The translations under genes were made by a program, and so were the position numbers. The notes below the pieces were generated by a model that did no database searches, was not told where the DNA came from, and saw only the letters and a program-made list of their open reading frames with translations. A stretch of 64,000 nucleotides of DNA from Hydrogenophaga aromaticivorans (GTDB taxonomy: Bacteria; Pseudomonadota; Gammaproteobacteria; Burkholderiales; Burkholderiaceae_C): positions 1-64,000 of the forward strand of contig NZ_VYGV01000028.1 of the NCBI RefSeq assembly GCF_013387465.1. The letters run 5' to 3'. Positions 1 to 8,081 of this stretch are shown here, one piece after another; position 1 is the stretch's first letter, and each line of letters starts with the position of its first letter.

Positions 1-1
1 G

Positions 2-820
2 ACCGCCGTGCTGGCCGCCCGCGCCGGCGATGGTGCGGGTGCGCCCGAAAGCTACCGGCCGCATGCCGCCGCGGGCGCCTATGTGCCGACCGCCTTGCCG
101 GCCGTGCCCCAGTGGGCGCAGCGAAAACCCTGGCTGATGTCGGGCGCGGCGCAGTTCCGCCCCGGGCCGCCGCCGGCGCTGACCAGCGATCAATGGGCGC
201 GTGACTACAACGAGGTGAAGTCGCTGGGCGAGCGCTCGGGCGGCCGGCGCAGCGCCGAGCAGACCGAGGCCGCGCGCTTCTGGGCCTATTCGATGCCTGC
301 GATCTACCACGGTGTCGTGCGGTCGGCCGCCGACCAGCCCGGGCGCGATCCGGCCCGCAATGCCCGCCTGTTCGCCGCGGTCGCGCAGGCCATGGACGAC
401 GCCGTGATCGGCGTGATCGACGCCAAGTACCACCACCATTTCTGGCGCCCCGTCACCGCGATCCGCAATGGCGATACGGACGGCCACGCGGCAACCGAGC
501 GCGTGGCCGCCTGGACGTCGCTCATCGACACACCGATGCACCCCGAGTACCCGAGTGCCCACAGCAGCCTCGCCAGCGCGGTCGGCACGGTGCTCGACGC
601 CGAGTTCGGTGCCGGTACGTTGCCCGTTCTGAGCACCACCAGCCCGAGCGCCAAGGGCGCGGTGCGGCAATGGAAGCGCACCGACGATTTCATTCGCGAG
701 GTCTCGGAAGCCCGCATCCACGGCGGTCTGCACTACCGCTTCTCCACCGATGCCGGCGAGGCCCTGGGCCGCCAGGTGGGCCGGCTGGCGGTCGAACAAT
801 TGCTGCGGGAGGCGCCGTGA
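2..820 (+). CDS. vanadium-dependent haloperoxidase / PAP2-family protein (5' truncated)
   Basis: The gene runs in from the left edge, so its N-terminus (including any signal peptide) is missing and about 270 residues are visible. The family is the vanadium haloperoxidase / type 2 phosphatidic-acid-phosphatase fold. Three signature blocks are seen: a basic block HHHFWRPVTAIRNGD around residues 140-155, a PSAHSS block around 182-187, and GGLHYRFSTDAG near the C-terminus, which together supply the vanadate or phosphate pocket. Family members are usually exported and oxidise halides with H2O2, or act as phosphatases; sequence alone does not decide which. The stop codon overlaps an ATG (TGATG) that opens a 14-codon frame at 820-864, and the next gene follows after 45 bp, so the pair is probably co-transcribed. 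Confidence 0.8.
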   Translation, partial: TAVLAARAGDGAGAPESYRPHAAAGAYVPTALPAVPQWAQRKPWLMSGAAQFRPGPPPALTSDQWARDYNEVKSLGERSGGRRSAEQTEAARFWAYSMPAIYHGVVRSAADQPGRDPARNARLFAAVAQAMDDAVIGVIDAKYHHHFWRPVTAIRNGDTDGHAATERVAAWTSLIDTPMHPEYPSAHSSLASAVGTVLDAEFGAGTLPVLSTTSPSAKGAVRQWKRTDDFIREVSEARIHGGLHYRFSTDAGEALGRQVGRLAVEQLLREAP

Positions 821-865
821 TGAACCGGCTGTTCGTGAACCCGTCTTCACCCGAGGAGCGCTGAC

Positions 866-2329
866 ATGCACCACCACACCATCGAGACCGATTACCTCGT
901 CGTGGGCGCGGGCGCCATGGGCATGGCCTTTGTCGACACCCTGATCGATCAATCCGACGCCACCGTGCTGATGGTGGACCCGCACCCGCAGCCCGGTGGC
1001 CACTGGAACGACGCCTACCCGTTCGTTCGGTTGCACCAGCCCTCGGCCTGGTACGGCGTCGCTTCGACCCCGGTGGACGAGGCGGTGCCCGACCCGTCCG
1101 GCTACGGTCGCGGCGCCACCGGCGCCGAGGTGCTGGCCTATTTCGGGCGGCTGATGCGCGAGCGCTTCCTGCCGACCGGCCGGGTGCGCTGGTTCCCGGG
1201 CCACGCCTACCGCCTGGGGGACGACGGCTCGCACCGCCTGGTGTGCCTCGCTACCGGGGCGGAACAGGTGGTGACGGTGCGCCGCAAGCGGGTGGATGCC
1301 ACCCACGCCCGCACCGAGGTGCCGTCGGTCCGCCGGCCCGCCTACGCGCTTGAAAACGGTGTGGACTGCATCGCGCCGGGCCAACTGCCGCAGCTGCAGC
1401 GGTCTTACGCCCACCACACCGTGGTCGGATCGGGCAAGACGGGCATGGACAGCTGCCTGTGGTTGCTGGACGCTGGGGTGCCGGCCTCGCGCATCCGCTG
1501 GATCATGCCGCGCGACGCCTGGGTGCAGGACCGCGCCAACATCCTGACCGGCGCAGAGCACTTCGCCCACAGCGTGCGCCGCACCATCGACCAGTTCGAG
1601 GCGATCGCCGAAGCCAGCTCGGTGCCCGACCTGTTTGCGCGCCTGGAGCAGCGTGGCGTGCTGATGCGTCTGGACCGGGCTGTGGAGCCCAGCACCTACC
1701 GCTGCGCCATCGCCTCGCGCGAAGAGCTGGCCCGGCTGCGGCGCATCGCCGACGTGGTGCGGCTCGGGCGGCTGCGTTCGGTCGAGCGCTCGCACCTGGT
1801 GCTGGACCAGGGCGTGATCGGCGCCCATGCGGACACGCTGTACATCGACTGCAGCGCCGCGGCCCTGCACCCCGCCCCACCGGTGCCGGTGTTCGATGGC
1901 GACCGGATCAACCTGCTGATGGTCAGCTGGTGCCGGCCGCTGTTCAGCGCGGCCCTGATCGCGCACATCGAATCCACCCTGAGCAACGAAGCCGAGATGA
2001 ACCGCCTGTGTGAACCGGTGCCGGTGCCCGAGCGGCCCATCGACTGGCTGAGCGGGTGGGCCGTGACACTGGCAAACGCCCAGCGCTGGCGGCAGAGCCC
2101 AACCGTCGAGACCTGGCTGAAAGCGAGCCGGCTCAACACCGCGGCGGTGCTGCTGGACGGTGCGCGGTCGGACGACCCGGCCCATCTGGCGCTGTTGCGG
2201 GCCAGTGGTGCCAAGGCCCAGGCGGCGGTGCCGAACCTGAACCGGCTTCTGACCAGCCTGCAGCCGCCTCCAGCAACCCGCGAGGTCAGCGCCGGACGGC
2301 TGGCATGCCCGGACCGGGCTGTCCCGTGA
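866..2329 (+). CDS. FAD/NAD(P)-dependent oxidoreductase, flavin monooxygenase-like
   Basis: A 487-residue two-dinucleotide-binding-domain flavoprotein. The N-terminal FAD site reads VVGAGAMGMAF at residues 12-22, followed by an acidic strand end and a PGGHW stretch typical of flavin monooxygenase-like proteins. A second Rossmann motif, VVGSGKTGMDS, lies near residue 186 and should bind NAD(P)H. The start is supported by a GAGGAG ribosome-binding site 7-8 bases upstream. It sits 45 bp after the haloperoxidase gene. The substrate is unknown; a role in oxidising a small organic compound together with the upstream enzyme is inference from position only. There is no signal peptide, so a cytoplasmic location is likely. 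Confidence 0.75.
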   Translation: MHHHTIETDYLVVGAGAMGMAFVDTLIDQSDATVLMVDPHPQPGGHWNDAYPFVRLHQPSAWYGVASTPVDEAVPDPSGYGRGATGAEVLAYFGRLMRERFLPTGRVRWFPGHAYRLGDDGSHRLVCLATGAEQVVTVRRKRVDATHARTEVPSVRRPAYALENGVDCIAPGQLPQLQRSYAHHTVVGSGKTGMDSCLWLLDAGVPASRIRWIMPRDAWVQDRANILTGAEHFAHSVRRTIDQFEAIAEASSVPDLFARLEQRGVLMRLDRAVEPSTYRCAIASREELARLRRIADVVRLGRLRSVERSHLVLDQGVIGAHADTLYIDCSAAALHPAPPVPVFDGDRINLLMVSWCRPLFSAALIAHIESTLSNEAEMNRLCEPVPVPERPIDWLSGWAVTLANAQRWRQSPTVETWLKASRLNTAAVLLDGARSDDPAHLALLRASGAKAQAAVPNLNRLLTSLQPPPATREVSAGRLACPDRAVP

Positions 2330-2359
2330 ACACGGGCCCTCGCCACGCGTGGTCCGCGC

Positions 2360-2674
2360 TCAGCGCACGGTGCGGCCGGTCCAGCCGTCGGTCGGGCGCG
2401 CGCCGCCGGCGCGCTGTTCGGCGTAGGTGCGGATGTGGGCGGGCAGGCGCGCGAGCAGCCAGCGCAGCGCCAGCGGCACGATGACCAGGTCGTCCAGCAC
2501 GCCGATCACCGGCAGCATGTCGGGAATGAAGTCGATCGGCGAAACGAGGTAGAGCACCAGCGCCGCCGCACCGGCCTTGAGCCAGCCCGGCGATTCGGGA
2601 TGGCCCAGCGCATACCAGAGCCGTTTCGCATCACCGCGCACAGCGAGCCAGATCACCGAGAGTCGTTTCCACAT
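2360..2674 (-). CDS. YkvA-like DUF1232 membrane protein
   Basis: A 104-residue protein with the DUF1232 core: a hydrophobic stretch followed by the diagnostic LVSPIDFIPDMLPVIGVLDD segment, then a second hydrophobic segment. Members are small predicted membrane proteins of unknown function. The ATG at 2674 is chosen because AAGGAGAA lies 7 bases upstream; a longer frame reaching 2815 has no such site and would run through the intergenic repeat. It lies downstream of viaA on the same strand, separated by 192 bp that include a GC-rich repeat, so it may have its own promoter. It ends 30 bp from the convergent flavoprotein gene. Confidence 0.8.
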   Translation of the reverse strand: MWKRLSVIWLAVRGDAKRLWYALGHPESPGWLKAGAAALVLYLVSPIDFIPDMLPVIGVLDDLVIVPLALRWLLARLPAHIRTYAEQRAGGARPTDGWTGRTVR

Positions 2675-2790
2675 CGAAGCTTCTCCTTGGGTTGTCCGAG
2701 TGTTTCTGACACCGGAAATCTCCCAAAGTTCTCTGCGAGCCAAGAGCAGATGCCAAACAGGAAGCGGTGGCGCGTGAACCCAGCACACGC

Positions 2791-2866
2791 CGTGGAACCG
2801 GCTTTGCCGGGCCACAGGGCGTGGTCCCCCCGCCGGGGGGAAGCCGCGCAGCGGCGCAGGGGGGCC
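2791..2866 (-). repeat. stop-linked GC-rich hairpin repeat, copy 1
   Basis: First of eight related intergenic repeats. On the plus strand it holds GGAACCGGCTTTGCCGGGCC (5-bp stem, TTT loop), then a CCCCCC-GCC-GGGGGG hairpin, then a GCGCAGCGGCGCAGGGGGG arm. It ends at the base before the stop codon of viaA, so in viaA mRNA it is the first thing after the stop. Confidence 0.8.
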
Positions 2867-4405
2867 TCACCTTCTGATTGCGTTGGGGAAATACAGGGCC
2901 GTCAGGCTGCGGCTGTGCACCGGCGAAAAGTCGTCGGCCACCGCGCTGGCGCCACTGCCGTAGCGGCGCCACTCGCGCACCCAGTACAGGTGGTCGCAGA
3001 CCTCCAGCAGGCCGATGGTCTCGCGGTCGCCGATCAGGATGCCGTGCGCGCGCAGGGCCAGGCGCTCCTTGGCCTCGCGCAGCTGCTGCAACGTGGCGGG
3101 GGTGACGCCGAACTCGCCGTCGCTCACCACCAGCAGGTCGGCCTCGTGCCAGCCGGCGGTCTGCACGAGGGCGATGGCGCGCTCGATCGGCGTCTGCACG
3201 TCGGTGCCGCCGTCGAAACTCTGGCCCATCAGGTCGAGCAGGTGCTCCAGCCCGGTGGCGTCGAGCGTCAGGTCGCGCTCCAGCAACTCGCTGGGGCCGC
3301 CAAAAGCCAGCAGCCGGCAGCGGCGCTGGCCGGCGTGGGCGCTGCGCAGCGCCTGCAGCACGCAGGCCTTGGCCACGCTTTCCGGCGCGCCGCGCATGGA
3401 GCCCGAGGTGTCGAGGCAGATGATCAGCGGGCCGCGCCCGGCGTGGGTGGGCGCCTGCCGGTGGGGCCGGTGTTCGGGCAACGGCAGCGGCCGCCGCGAA
3501 GTTTCGCGGGCGCGGTCGTCGTAGGTCAGCAGTTGCGCTTCGGCGAAGCGCGCGCGCCAGAGTCGGTGCAGCACCGGGTGGGTCAGGTTCAGGCTCTCGC
3601 TGCCGGCCATGCGCGCGAGGTTGCGCGAGCGGCGCACGCCGTCCACCGCGGTGGGCTCGGGGCGTCGTTCTTCTTCGTCGGCCTGGCGTTGCGCGGCCTG
3701 CGCATCGGGCGCCGGATCGGGTCGGACGGTGCGCGCCGGCGGGCGTTGCCGGTCGGTGTCGCGGCGGCCCACGCCGTCGATGAAGCTGGCCAGCGCCGGC
3801 AGGCGCTGCAGCAGCTGGCCGATGCGCCGCGCCTCCTGCCACTCGCGCCGGTTGAGCTGGCCGGCGAGGTCGTCCCAGCGCAGGTGCGCCAGGTCGCCGA
3901 GCGACTGCAGCAGCGCCAGCACCTCGTCCCAGCCCTGGCGCTGCACGTCCCAGCTGTCGCGGAAGCTGGCCTGCATGCGGGCCACCGCCTGCGCGCGCGG
4001 TTCATCGGCCGGGCGGTCGATCAGGCTGTCCAGGTGCCACAGCAGGCTCTGCAGCACCTGTCGGGTGAGCGGCGCACTCTGGCGTGTGAGGGTGAGCAGG
4101 TCCAGCTCGGCGAGCAGCGGACGCAGCGCCTGCGTGGCGGCGGCGTCGCCGAAGTCGTGCGCCGGGTCGGGCAGGGTGCCCACCATGAGCGCACGCACCC
4201 AGTGCGCCAGTTCGGGCAGACGGCGCGTAGCCGGGCCGCTGCTGCACACCACGGCCCAGCGCCAGAGTTCGCGTGGCAGGGCGTTCAGGTGGTGGTAGGG
4301 CCGGTCGGGCAAGCTCAGCCCTTCGACGGGCTCAAGGGGAACGGTGGCCGTTGGCGCGGTGTCGACCGACCCGCCCGTCCGGGCCGAGCCTGTCGACGCC
4401 TTCAT
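2867..4405 (-). CDS. viaA: vWA-domain protein, ViaA-like partner of RavA
   Basis: A 512-residue protein close in length to E. coli ViaA (483). The C-terminal half is a von Willebrand A domain with the MIDAS motif DTSGSMRG, preceded by LIICL, and a later VVSDGEFG segment. The N-terminal half is helical and charged, as in ViaA. Its start overlaps the ravA stop by four bases (ATGA), which supports both the start and translational coupling. RavA-ViaA is a MoxR AAA+/vWA chaperone pair, linked in E. coli to respiratory complexes and to stress and aminoglycoside responses. Unusually, codons 3-32 lie in a REP-like inverted repeat (see 4317-4396), giving an N-terminal extension I do not expect in the family. 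Confidence 0.8.
   Translation of the reverse strand: MKASTGSARTGGSVDTAPTATVPLEPVEGLSLPDRPYHHLNALPRELWRWAVVCSSGPATRRLPELAHWVRALMVGTLPDPAHDFGDAAATQALRPLLAELDLLTLTRQSAPLTRQVLQSLLWHLDSLIDRPADEPRAQAVARMQASFRDSWDVQRQGWDEVLALLQSLGDLAHLRWDDLAGQLNRREWQEARRIGQLLQRLPALASFIDGVGRRDTDRQRPPARTVRPDPAPDAQAAQRQADEEERRPEPTAVDGVRRSRNLARMAGSESLNLTHPVLHRLWRARFAEAQLLTYDDRARETSRRPLPLPEHRPHRQAPTHAGRGPLIICLDTSGSMRGAPESVAKACVLQALRSAHAGQRRCRLLAFGGPSELLERDLTLDATGLEHLLDLMGQSFDGGTDVQTPIERAIALVQTAGWHEADLLVVSDGEFGVTPATLQQLREAKERLALRAHGILIGDRETIGLLEVCDHLYWVREWRRYGSGASAVADDFSPVHSRSLTALYFPNAIRR
4317..4396. repeat. REP-like inverted pair inside the 5' end of viaA
   Basis: Two copies, facing each other, of a motif of the widespread type CTTCGACAGGCTCAGCCCGAACGG: one at 4317-4344 on the plus strand and one at 4375-4396 on the minus strand, separated by about 30 bp. 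The pair falls wholly within the first codons of viaA and stays in frame. Interspersed REP-type elements are normally intergenic. Confidence 0.6.
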
Positions 4406-5787
4406 GGGGATTCCCAGTGCACCGGCGCCGGTGCGTTGTCAGTGGCCTTTGCGTCCACCGGCAGGTCTGCAAAACCGTTGCGCGTGGACTGGTGCTGCGC
4501 GCACAGGCCCGCCAGCTGACCGCAGCGTTCGGCGTGCGCGGCTTCGATCTGCAGCAGCCAGCTCGGGGGCAGCCAGTCGTGCGACCGGGCTTCGGCCAGC
4601 ACCGCGTGCGCCACCGCCAGCCACTCGCCGTGCAGCGCCAGCAGCCGCTCCAGCAACTCATCACATTGCGCCACGCGGGCAGCGATGTGCACGGGGCTGT
4701 AGTGACGCTGGGCGCGCGCGCTGGTGATGCGCACCATCTCGCTTTCTTCGCCCGGGCGGGTGATGGCGCGCGCCAGCGCCAGCTTGCCGGCGCTGTCGTC
4801 CTGCGCGTCGGGCGGAGCGCGGCGCTCGGTGTCGAGCTGCGACTCAAAGGCCTGCACCGCGCGCTCCAGCCCGTCGATCGGCAGTGGTGCGGTCTGGGCG
4901 ACCCGGTGCAGGAACAGTGTGGTCCAGGCTGGCACCTGTGCCGGGTCGGCGGCCAGCGCACAGGGCAGCAGCCAGAGGTCCCAGGGGCTGACCTCGACGG
5001 CCCCGCGGCTGGCGGCCTGCAGCTGCAGCAAGGCCACGAGCTGGCGCCAGCGGCGGTCCGACACGGTCTGTGCGGTCTGGCTCGCGTGCTGCCGGGCCTG
5101 CAGCAGCAGCGCCAGCGCGGGTTCACCCAGCGGGACATGCGGCGCGCGCTCGCGCAGGGCCTGCACCCCGGCCGGGTCGATCAGCGCGTCGGCCGGGGTG
5201 TCGCCCGCGGCTGTCGCGTCGGTCAGCAGCAGGGCCGTGAAGTGTTGGTCGTCCACCGGCTGCACCGGCACGCGCAGCAGGAAACGGTCGTAGAAGGCGA
5301 GCAGGCTGTCGTCCTGCGGCTGTTCGTTGCTGGCGCCGACGAGGCACACCAGCGGCACCGGCAGGCGTTGGCTGCCGTTGTCGAACTGGCGTTCGTGCAG
5401 CAGGCCGAGCAGGGTGTTGAGGATGGCGGAGTTGGCCTTGAACACCTCGTCGAGAAACGCCACTTCGGCGCTGGGCAGGTAGCCCTCGGTCAGGCGCTCG
5501 TAGCGGTCGTCTTCCAGCGCGCGCAGCGAGAGCGGACCGAACAGCTCTTCGGGCACGGTGAAGCGGGTGAGCAGGCGCTCGAAATAGTGCGCACCGGGCA
5601 GCAGGCGCTGCAGGCGGCGCGCGAGTTCGCTCTTGGCCGTGCCGGGCGGGCCGAGCAGCAGCACGTGCTCGCCCGCGAGCGCCGCCAGCAGCAGCGCACG
5701 GGCGGCCACGTCGCGCTGCAGCAGGCCGCGCTCCAGTTCGGCCAGCATGGGCGCCCAGGTGGCGCCAGTGGTGTGTTCACGCGTCAT
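4402..5787 (-). CDS. ravA: MoxR-family AAA+ ATPase, RavA-like
   Basis: A 461-residue ATPase. Walker A is GPPGTAKSELARRL around residues 45-58, with a Walker B/FLDEVFKAN segment and sensor-1 GASNE, the pattern of the RavA branch of MoxR proteins rather than of short MoxR ATPases. The C-terminal part contains the long helical arm region typical of RavA. The ATG at 5787 is chosen; a TTG nine codons upstream (5814) would also be open, and neither has a strong ribosome-binding site. It is followed by viaA with a 4-base overlap. The role is to remodel protein complexes together with ViaA in the cytoplasm. Confidence 0.8.
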   Translation of the reverse strand: MTREHTTGATWAPMLAELERGLLQRDVAARALLLAALAGEHVLLLGPPGTAKSELARRLQRLLPGAHYFERLLTRFTVPEELFGPLSLRALEDDRYERLTEGYLPSAEVAFLDEVFKANSAILNTLLGLLHERQFDNGSQRLPVPLVCLVGASNEQPQDDSLLAFYDRFLLRVPVQPVDDQHFTALLLTDATAAGDTPADALIDPAGVQALRERAPHVPLGEPALALLLQARQHASQTAQTVSDRRWRQLVALLQLQAASRGAVEVSPWDLWLLPCALAADPAQVPAWTTLFLHRVAQTAPLPIDGLERAVQAFESQLDTERRAPPDAQDDSAGKLALARAITRPGEESEMVRITSARAQRHYSPVHIAARVAQCDELLERLLALHGEWLAVAHAVLAEARSHDWLPPSWLLQIEAAHAERCGQLAGLCAQHQSTRNGFADLPVDAKATDNAPAPVHWESP

Positions 5788-5904
5788 GGGGTGCGGCAGA
5801 AATTGGAAATACAAAGGGCACCAGTGTTGACGGCACCAGCGCCCCAGTCAAGACACACAAGGGAGAGCAAACAGTCTCCGGAGCGCGGGCCCCACCCAGA
5901 ACGC

Positions 5905-5974
5905 GGCGGAACCGGCTTTGCCGGGCCGCACCGCGTTGCCCCCTGGGGGGTGACGCCGAAGGCGGCGCGGGGGG
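5905..5974 (-). repeat. stop-linked GC-rich hairpin repeat, copy 2
   Basis: Same family as 2791-2866. The plus strand shows GGAACCGGCTTTGCCGGGCC, a CCCCCTGGGGGG hairpin and a GCCGAAGGCGGCGCGGGGGG arm. It ends exactly at the base before the bktB stop codon and lies between bktB and ravA. Confidence 0.8.
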
Positions 5975-7159
5975 TCACATTTTTTCGAATACCGCGGCGA
6001 TGCCCTGGCCGCCGCCGATGCACATCGTGACCAGCGCGTAGCGGCCGTTGATGCGCTCCAGCTCGTACAGCGCCTTCACCGTGATCAGCGCACCGGTGGC
6101 ACCGATGGGGTGGCCGAGCGAAATGCCCGAGCCGTTGGGGTTGACCTTGGCCGGGTCCAGGCCGAGCTCTTTCGTCACGGCGCAGGCCTGGGCGGCAAAG
6201 GCTTCGTTGGCTTCGATCACGTCCATGTCGTTGACGGTGAGGCCGGCTTTCTGCAGCGCCAGGCGCGAGGCCGACACCGGGCCGATGCCCATGATCTTGG
6301 GGTCCACGCCGGTGTGGGCGTAGCCGACCAGGCGCGCCAACGGCTTCGCGCCACGCGCCTTGGCCACACCGGCTTCCATCAGCACCACGGCCGCGGCGGC
6401 GTCGTTGATGCCCGAGGCGTTGCCGGCGGTCACGGTGCCGTTTTCCTTCACGAACACGGGCTTGAGCTTGGCCATGTCTTCGAGCTTGCAGTTGGGGCGG
6501 AAGTGCTCGTCGGTGGCGTAGGCCACCTCACCCTTCTTGCTCTTGAGCATGACCGGCACGATCTGGTCCTTGAAGTACCCGGCTTCGGTGGCGCGCTGGG
6601 CGCGGTTGTGGCTCTCGACGGCCAGCGCGTCCTGCATCTCGCGCGTGATGCCGAATTTTGCGGCCACGTTTTCGGCCGTCACGCCCATGTGGATGGTGTG
6701 GAAGGGGTCGTGCAGCGCGCCGACCACCATGTCGACCATCTTGGTGTCGCCCATGCGGGCGCCCCAGCGGGCCGAGAGGCTGGCGTAAGGGCCTCGGCTC
6801 ATGTTCTCGGCACCGCCGCCGATGGCGATGTCGCAGTCACCGAGCATGATCGCCTGGCTGGCCGAAATGATGGCCTGCAGGCCCGAGCCGCACAGGCGGT
6901 TGACGTTGAACGCGGGCGTGCCTTCGGCGCAACCGCCGTTGACCGCGGCGACGCGGGAGAGGTACATGTCCTTGGGTTCGGTGTTGACCACGTGGCCGAA
7001 CACCACATGGCCGACGTCCTTGCCGTCCACGCCGGCACGCGCCAGCGTTTCCTTGACGACCAGGGCTGCCAGTTCGGTGGGCGGCGTGTCCTTGAGGCTG
7101 CCGCCGTAGGTACCAATGGCGGTTCGGGCGGCGCTGACGACAACAACTTCTCGGCTCAT
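5975..7159 (-). CDS. bktB: acetyl-CoA C-acyltransferase (beta-ketothiolase, BktB type)
   Basis: A 394-residue thiolase, the same length as BktB of Cupriavidus and strikingly similar along its whole length. Catalytic residues are visible: nucleophile Cys90 in NRLCGSG, His350 in GHPIGATGA and Cys380 in MCIGGGQG. It condenses or cleaves 3-ketoacyl-CoA in fatty-acid or branched-chain breakdown and in polyhydroxyalkanoate precursor supply. AGGAG abuts an upstream ATG (7165) directly but is 6 bases from the ATG at 7159, so the latter is taken as the start. On the minus strand a TTGACA (7281-7276) upstream could be a -35 element. The stop is followed at once by a GC-rich repeat. Confidence 0.92.
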   Translation of the reverse strand: MSREVVVVSAARTAIGTYGGSLKDTPPTELAALVVKETLARAGVDGKDVGHVVFGHVVNTEPKDMYLSRVAAVNGGCAEGTPAFNVNRLCGSGLQAIISASQAIMLGDCDIAIGGGAENMSRGPYASLSARWGARMGDTKMVDMVVGALHDPFHTIHMGVTAENVAAKFGITREMQDALAVESHNRAQRATEAGYFKDQIVPVMLKSKKGEVAYATDEHFRPNCKLEDMAKLKPVFVKENGTVTAGNASGINDAAAAVVLMEAGVAKARGAKPLARLVGYAHTGVDPKIMGIGPVSASRLALQKAGLTVNDMDVIEANEAFAAQACAVTKELGLDPAKVNPNGSGISLGHPIGATGALITVKALYELERINGRYALVTMCIGGGQGIAAVFEKM

Positions 7160-7307
7160 GTTCATCTCCTGATTGTGGTGGGGGTGTGATGGGTGGTGAC
7201 CCGCGCCGTGAGGGCGGTGATCGCCGGATCAACAACACATGGTATGCGCGGCAGGCTTACACCGGGCTTGTCGGCTGTCAACTCGGGCGCACCGCCCGTT
7301 GCGAGCG
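7160..7307 (-). promoter_or_regulatory. bktB upstream region with candidate sigma-70 promoter
   Basis: Together with the MITE-like element at 7308-7474 this fills the 311-bp gap between bktB and the phosphatase gene. On the minus strand a perfect TTGACA (7281-7276) is followed after 16 bases by TAAGCC, a weak -10 match. The 95-bp leader it would imply contains no recognised riboswitch. No other structure is seen. Confidence 0.3.
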
Positions 7308-7474
7308 CTCAGAGGCTGAGAGCTTTTCGGGCGTGACCGAGTAACGCGCCAGAACGTGCCCAATCAAGGCGCAAAGCACAGCCATAGCTTTGGCTATGGC
7401 GCGCATTTGCAACGCCGAGTGGGTGCGTTCTGGCGTGGTGAGCGAGCATGAGCGAAAGACTCTCAGCCTCTCAG
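7308..7474 (-). repeat. 166-bp palindromic MITE-like element, copy A
   Basis: Bounded by terminal inverted repeats CTGAGAGGCTGAGAG and CTCTCAGCCTCTGAG (14 of 15 bases complementary). Inside are nested inverted arms, CGCCAGAACG with CGTTCTGGCG and a central GCCATAGC/GCTATGGC, so the whole element can fold into one long hairpin. Reading on the minus strand it begins at the last base of the final sense codon of the histidine phosphatase and supplies its TGA stop. It differs from copy B (14060-14225) at about six positions. No transposase gene and no clear target duplication are seen. Confidence 0.85.
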
Positions 7475-8049
7475 AACACCTGGCGTGCCAGCACCGGCAG
7501 GCGGTCGCCGGCAGCGGGCCGGGTGACGAAGACCTCGCCCATGGCCAGAGTCGCTCCCGTGAGTGCCGAGATGTTGACCTGGTGCGTCACCAGCATGAGG
7601 TTCTTCGGTGCCGCCAGCCCGCGAACCGCGCGCAACACCTCGAGGGTCTGTGCCGGGCCGGTGGCGTCGTTGAAAAAGGAATTGATCGGCGCCCAGACCG
7701 TGTGGCGGCCAAAGGCGAGTTCGGCGGTTTCGGTGCAACGGCACCAGGCGCTGGAGCGCACTTCGTCGATTGGCACGCTTTCGCGGGTGAACGCCGCGCC
7801 GATCCGGCGCGCCTGCTCGCGGCCGGCTTCACTCAGGTTTCGCTGGGTGTTGCACTGGTCGAGTCGGAAGCCCGGCGGGTCGCCGATGCCGGGTTCGGTG
7901 AGTGCGTGGCGCATGAGCACCACGCAACCACCGCGGCGCAGCAGGGCCCAGAAGTCGCCGCTGCCTTGTGCGGCGGCCCCCATCGGCAAGCTGGCGGCGC
8001 CCAAGCTGAGCAGTGAGCCGGTGAACTGGCGACGTGACAAATGGGCCAT
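7471..8049 (-). CDS. histidine phosphatase family protein, exported
   Basis: A 192-residue member of the phosphoglycerate-mutase-like histidine phosphatases. The phospho-acceptor is His48 in LMRHA (the usual RHG is RHA here) and the second catalytic His is His156 in VTHQVN. The N-terminus SRRQFTGSLLSLGAAS looks like a Tat-type signal followed by an Ala-rich cleavage region, so a periplasmic location is likely. The substrate is unknown. Its TGA stop lies in the terminal repeat of the adjacent 166-bp element, so the original C-terminus may have been changed by insertion. It is last in a minus-strand run after the SDR gene, 32 bp away. Confidence 0.8.
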   Translation of the reverse strand: MAHLSRRQFTGSLLSLGAASLPMGAAAQGSGDFWALLRRGGCVVLMRHALTEPGIGDPPGFRLDQCNTQRNLSEAGREQARRIGAAFTRESVPIDEVRSSAWCRCTETAELAFGRHTVWAPINSFFNDATGPAQTLEVLRAVRGLAAPKNLMLVTHQVNISALTGATLAMGEVFVTRPAAGDRLPVLARQVF

Positions 8050-8081
8050 GGGGGCTCCCGGCAGGGCGGCCGCTGGGGGAG

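Noticed and set aside
820-864. 14-codon frame between the haloperoxidase and flavoprotein genes
   Set aside because: Too short to support as a gene; it may only reflect the TGATG overlap and it contains the ribosome-binding site of the next gene.
2435-6030. Long plus-strand frames over viaA, ravA and the end of bktB
   Set aside because: Antisense to genes with intact MIDAS, Walker and thiolase motifs.
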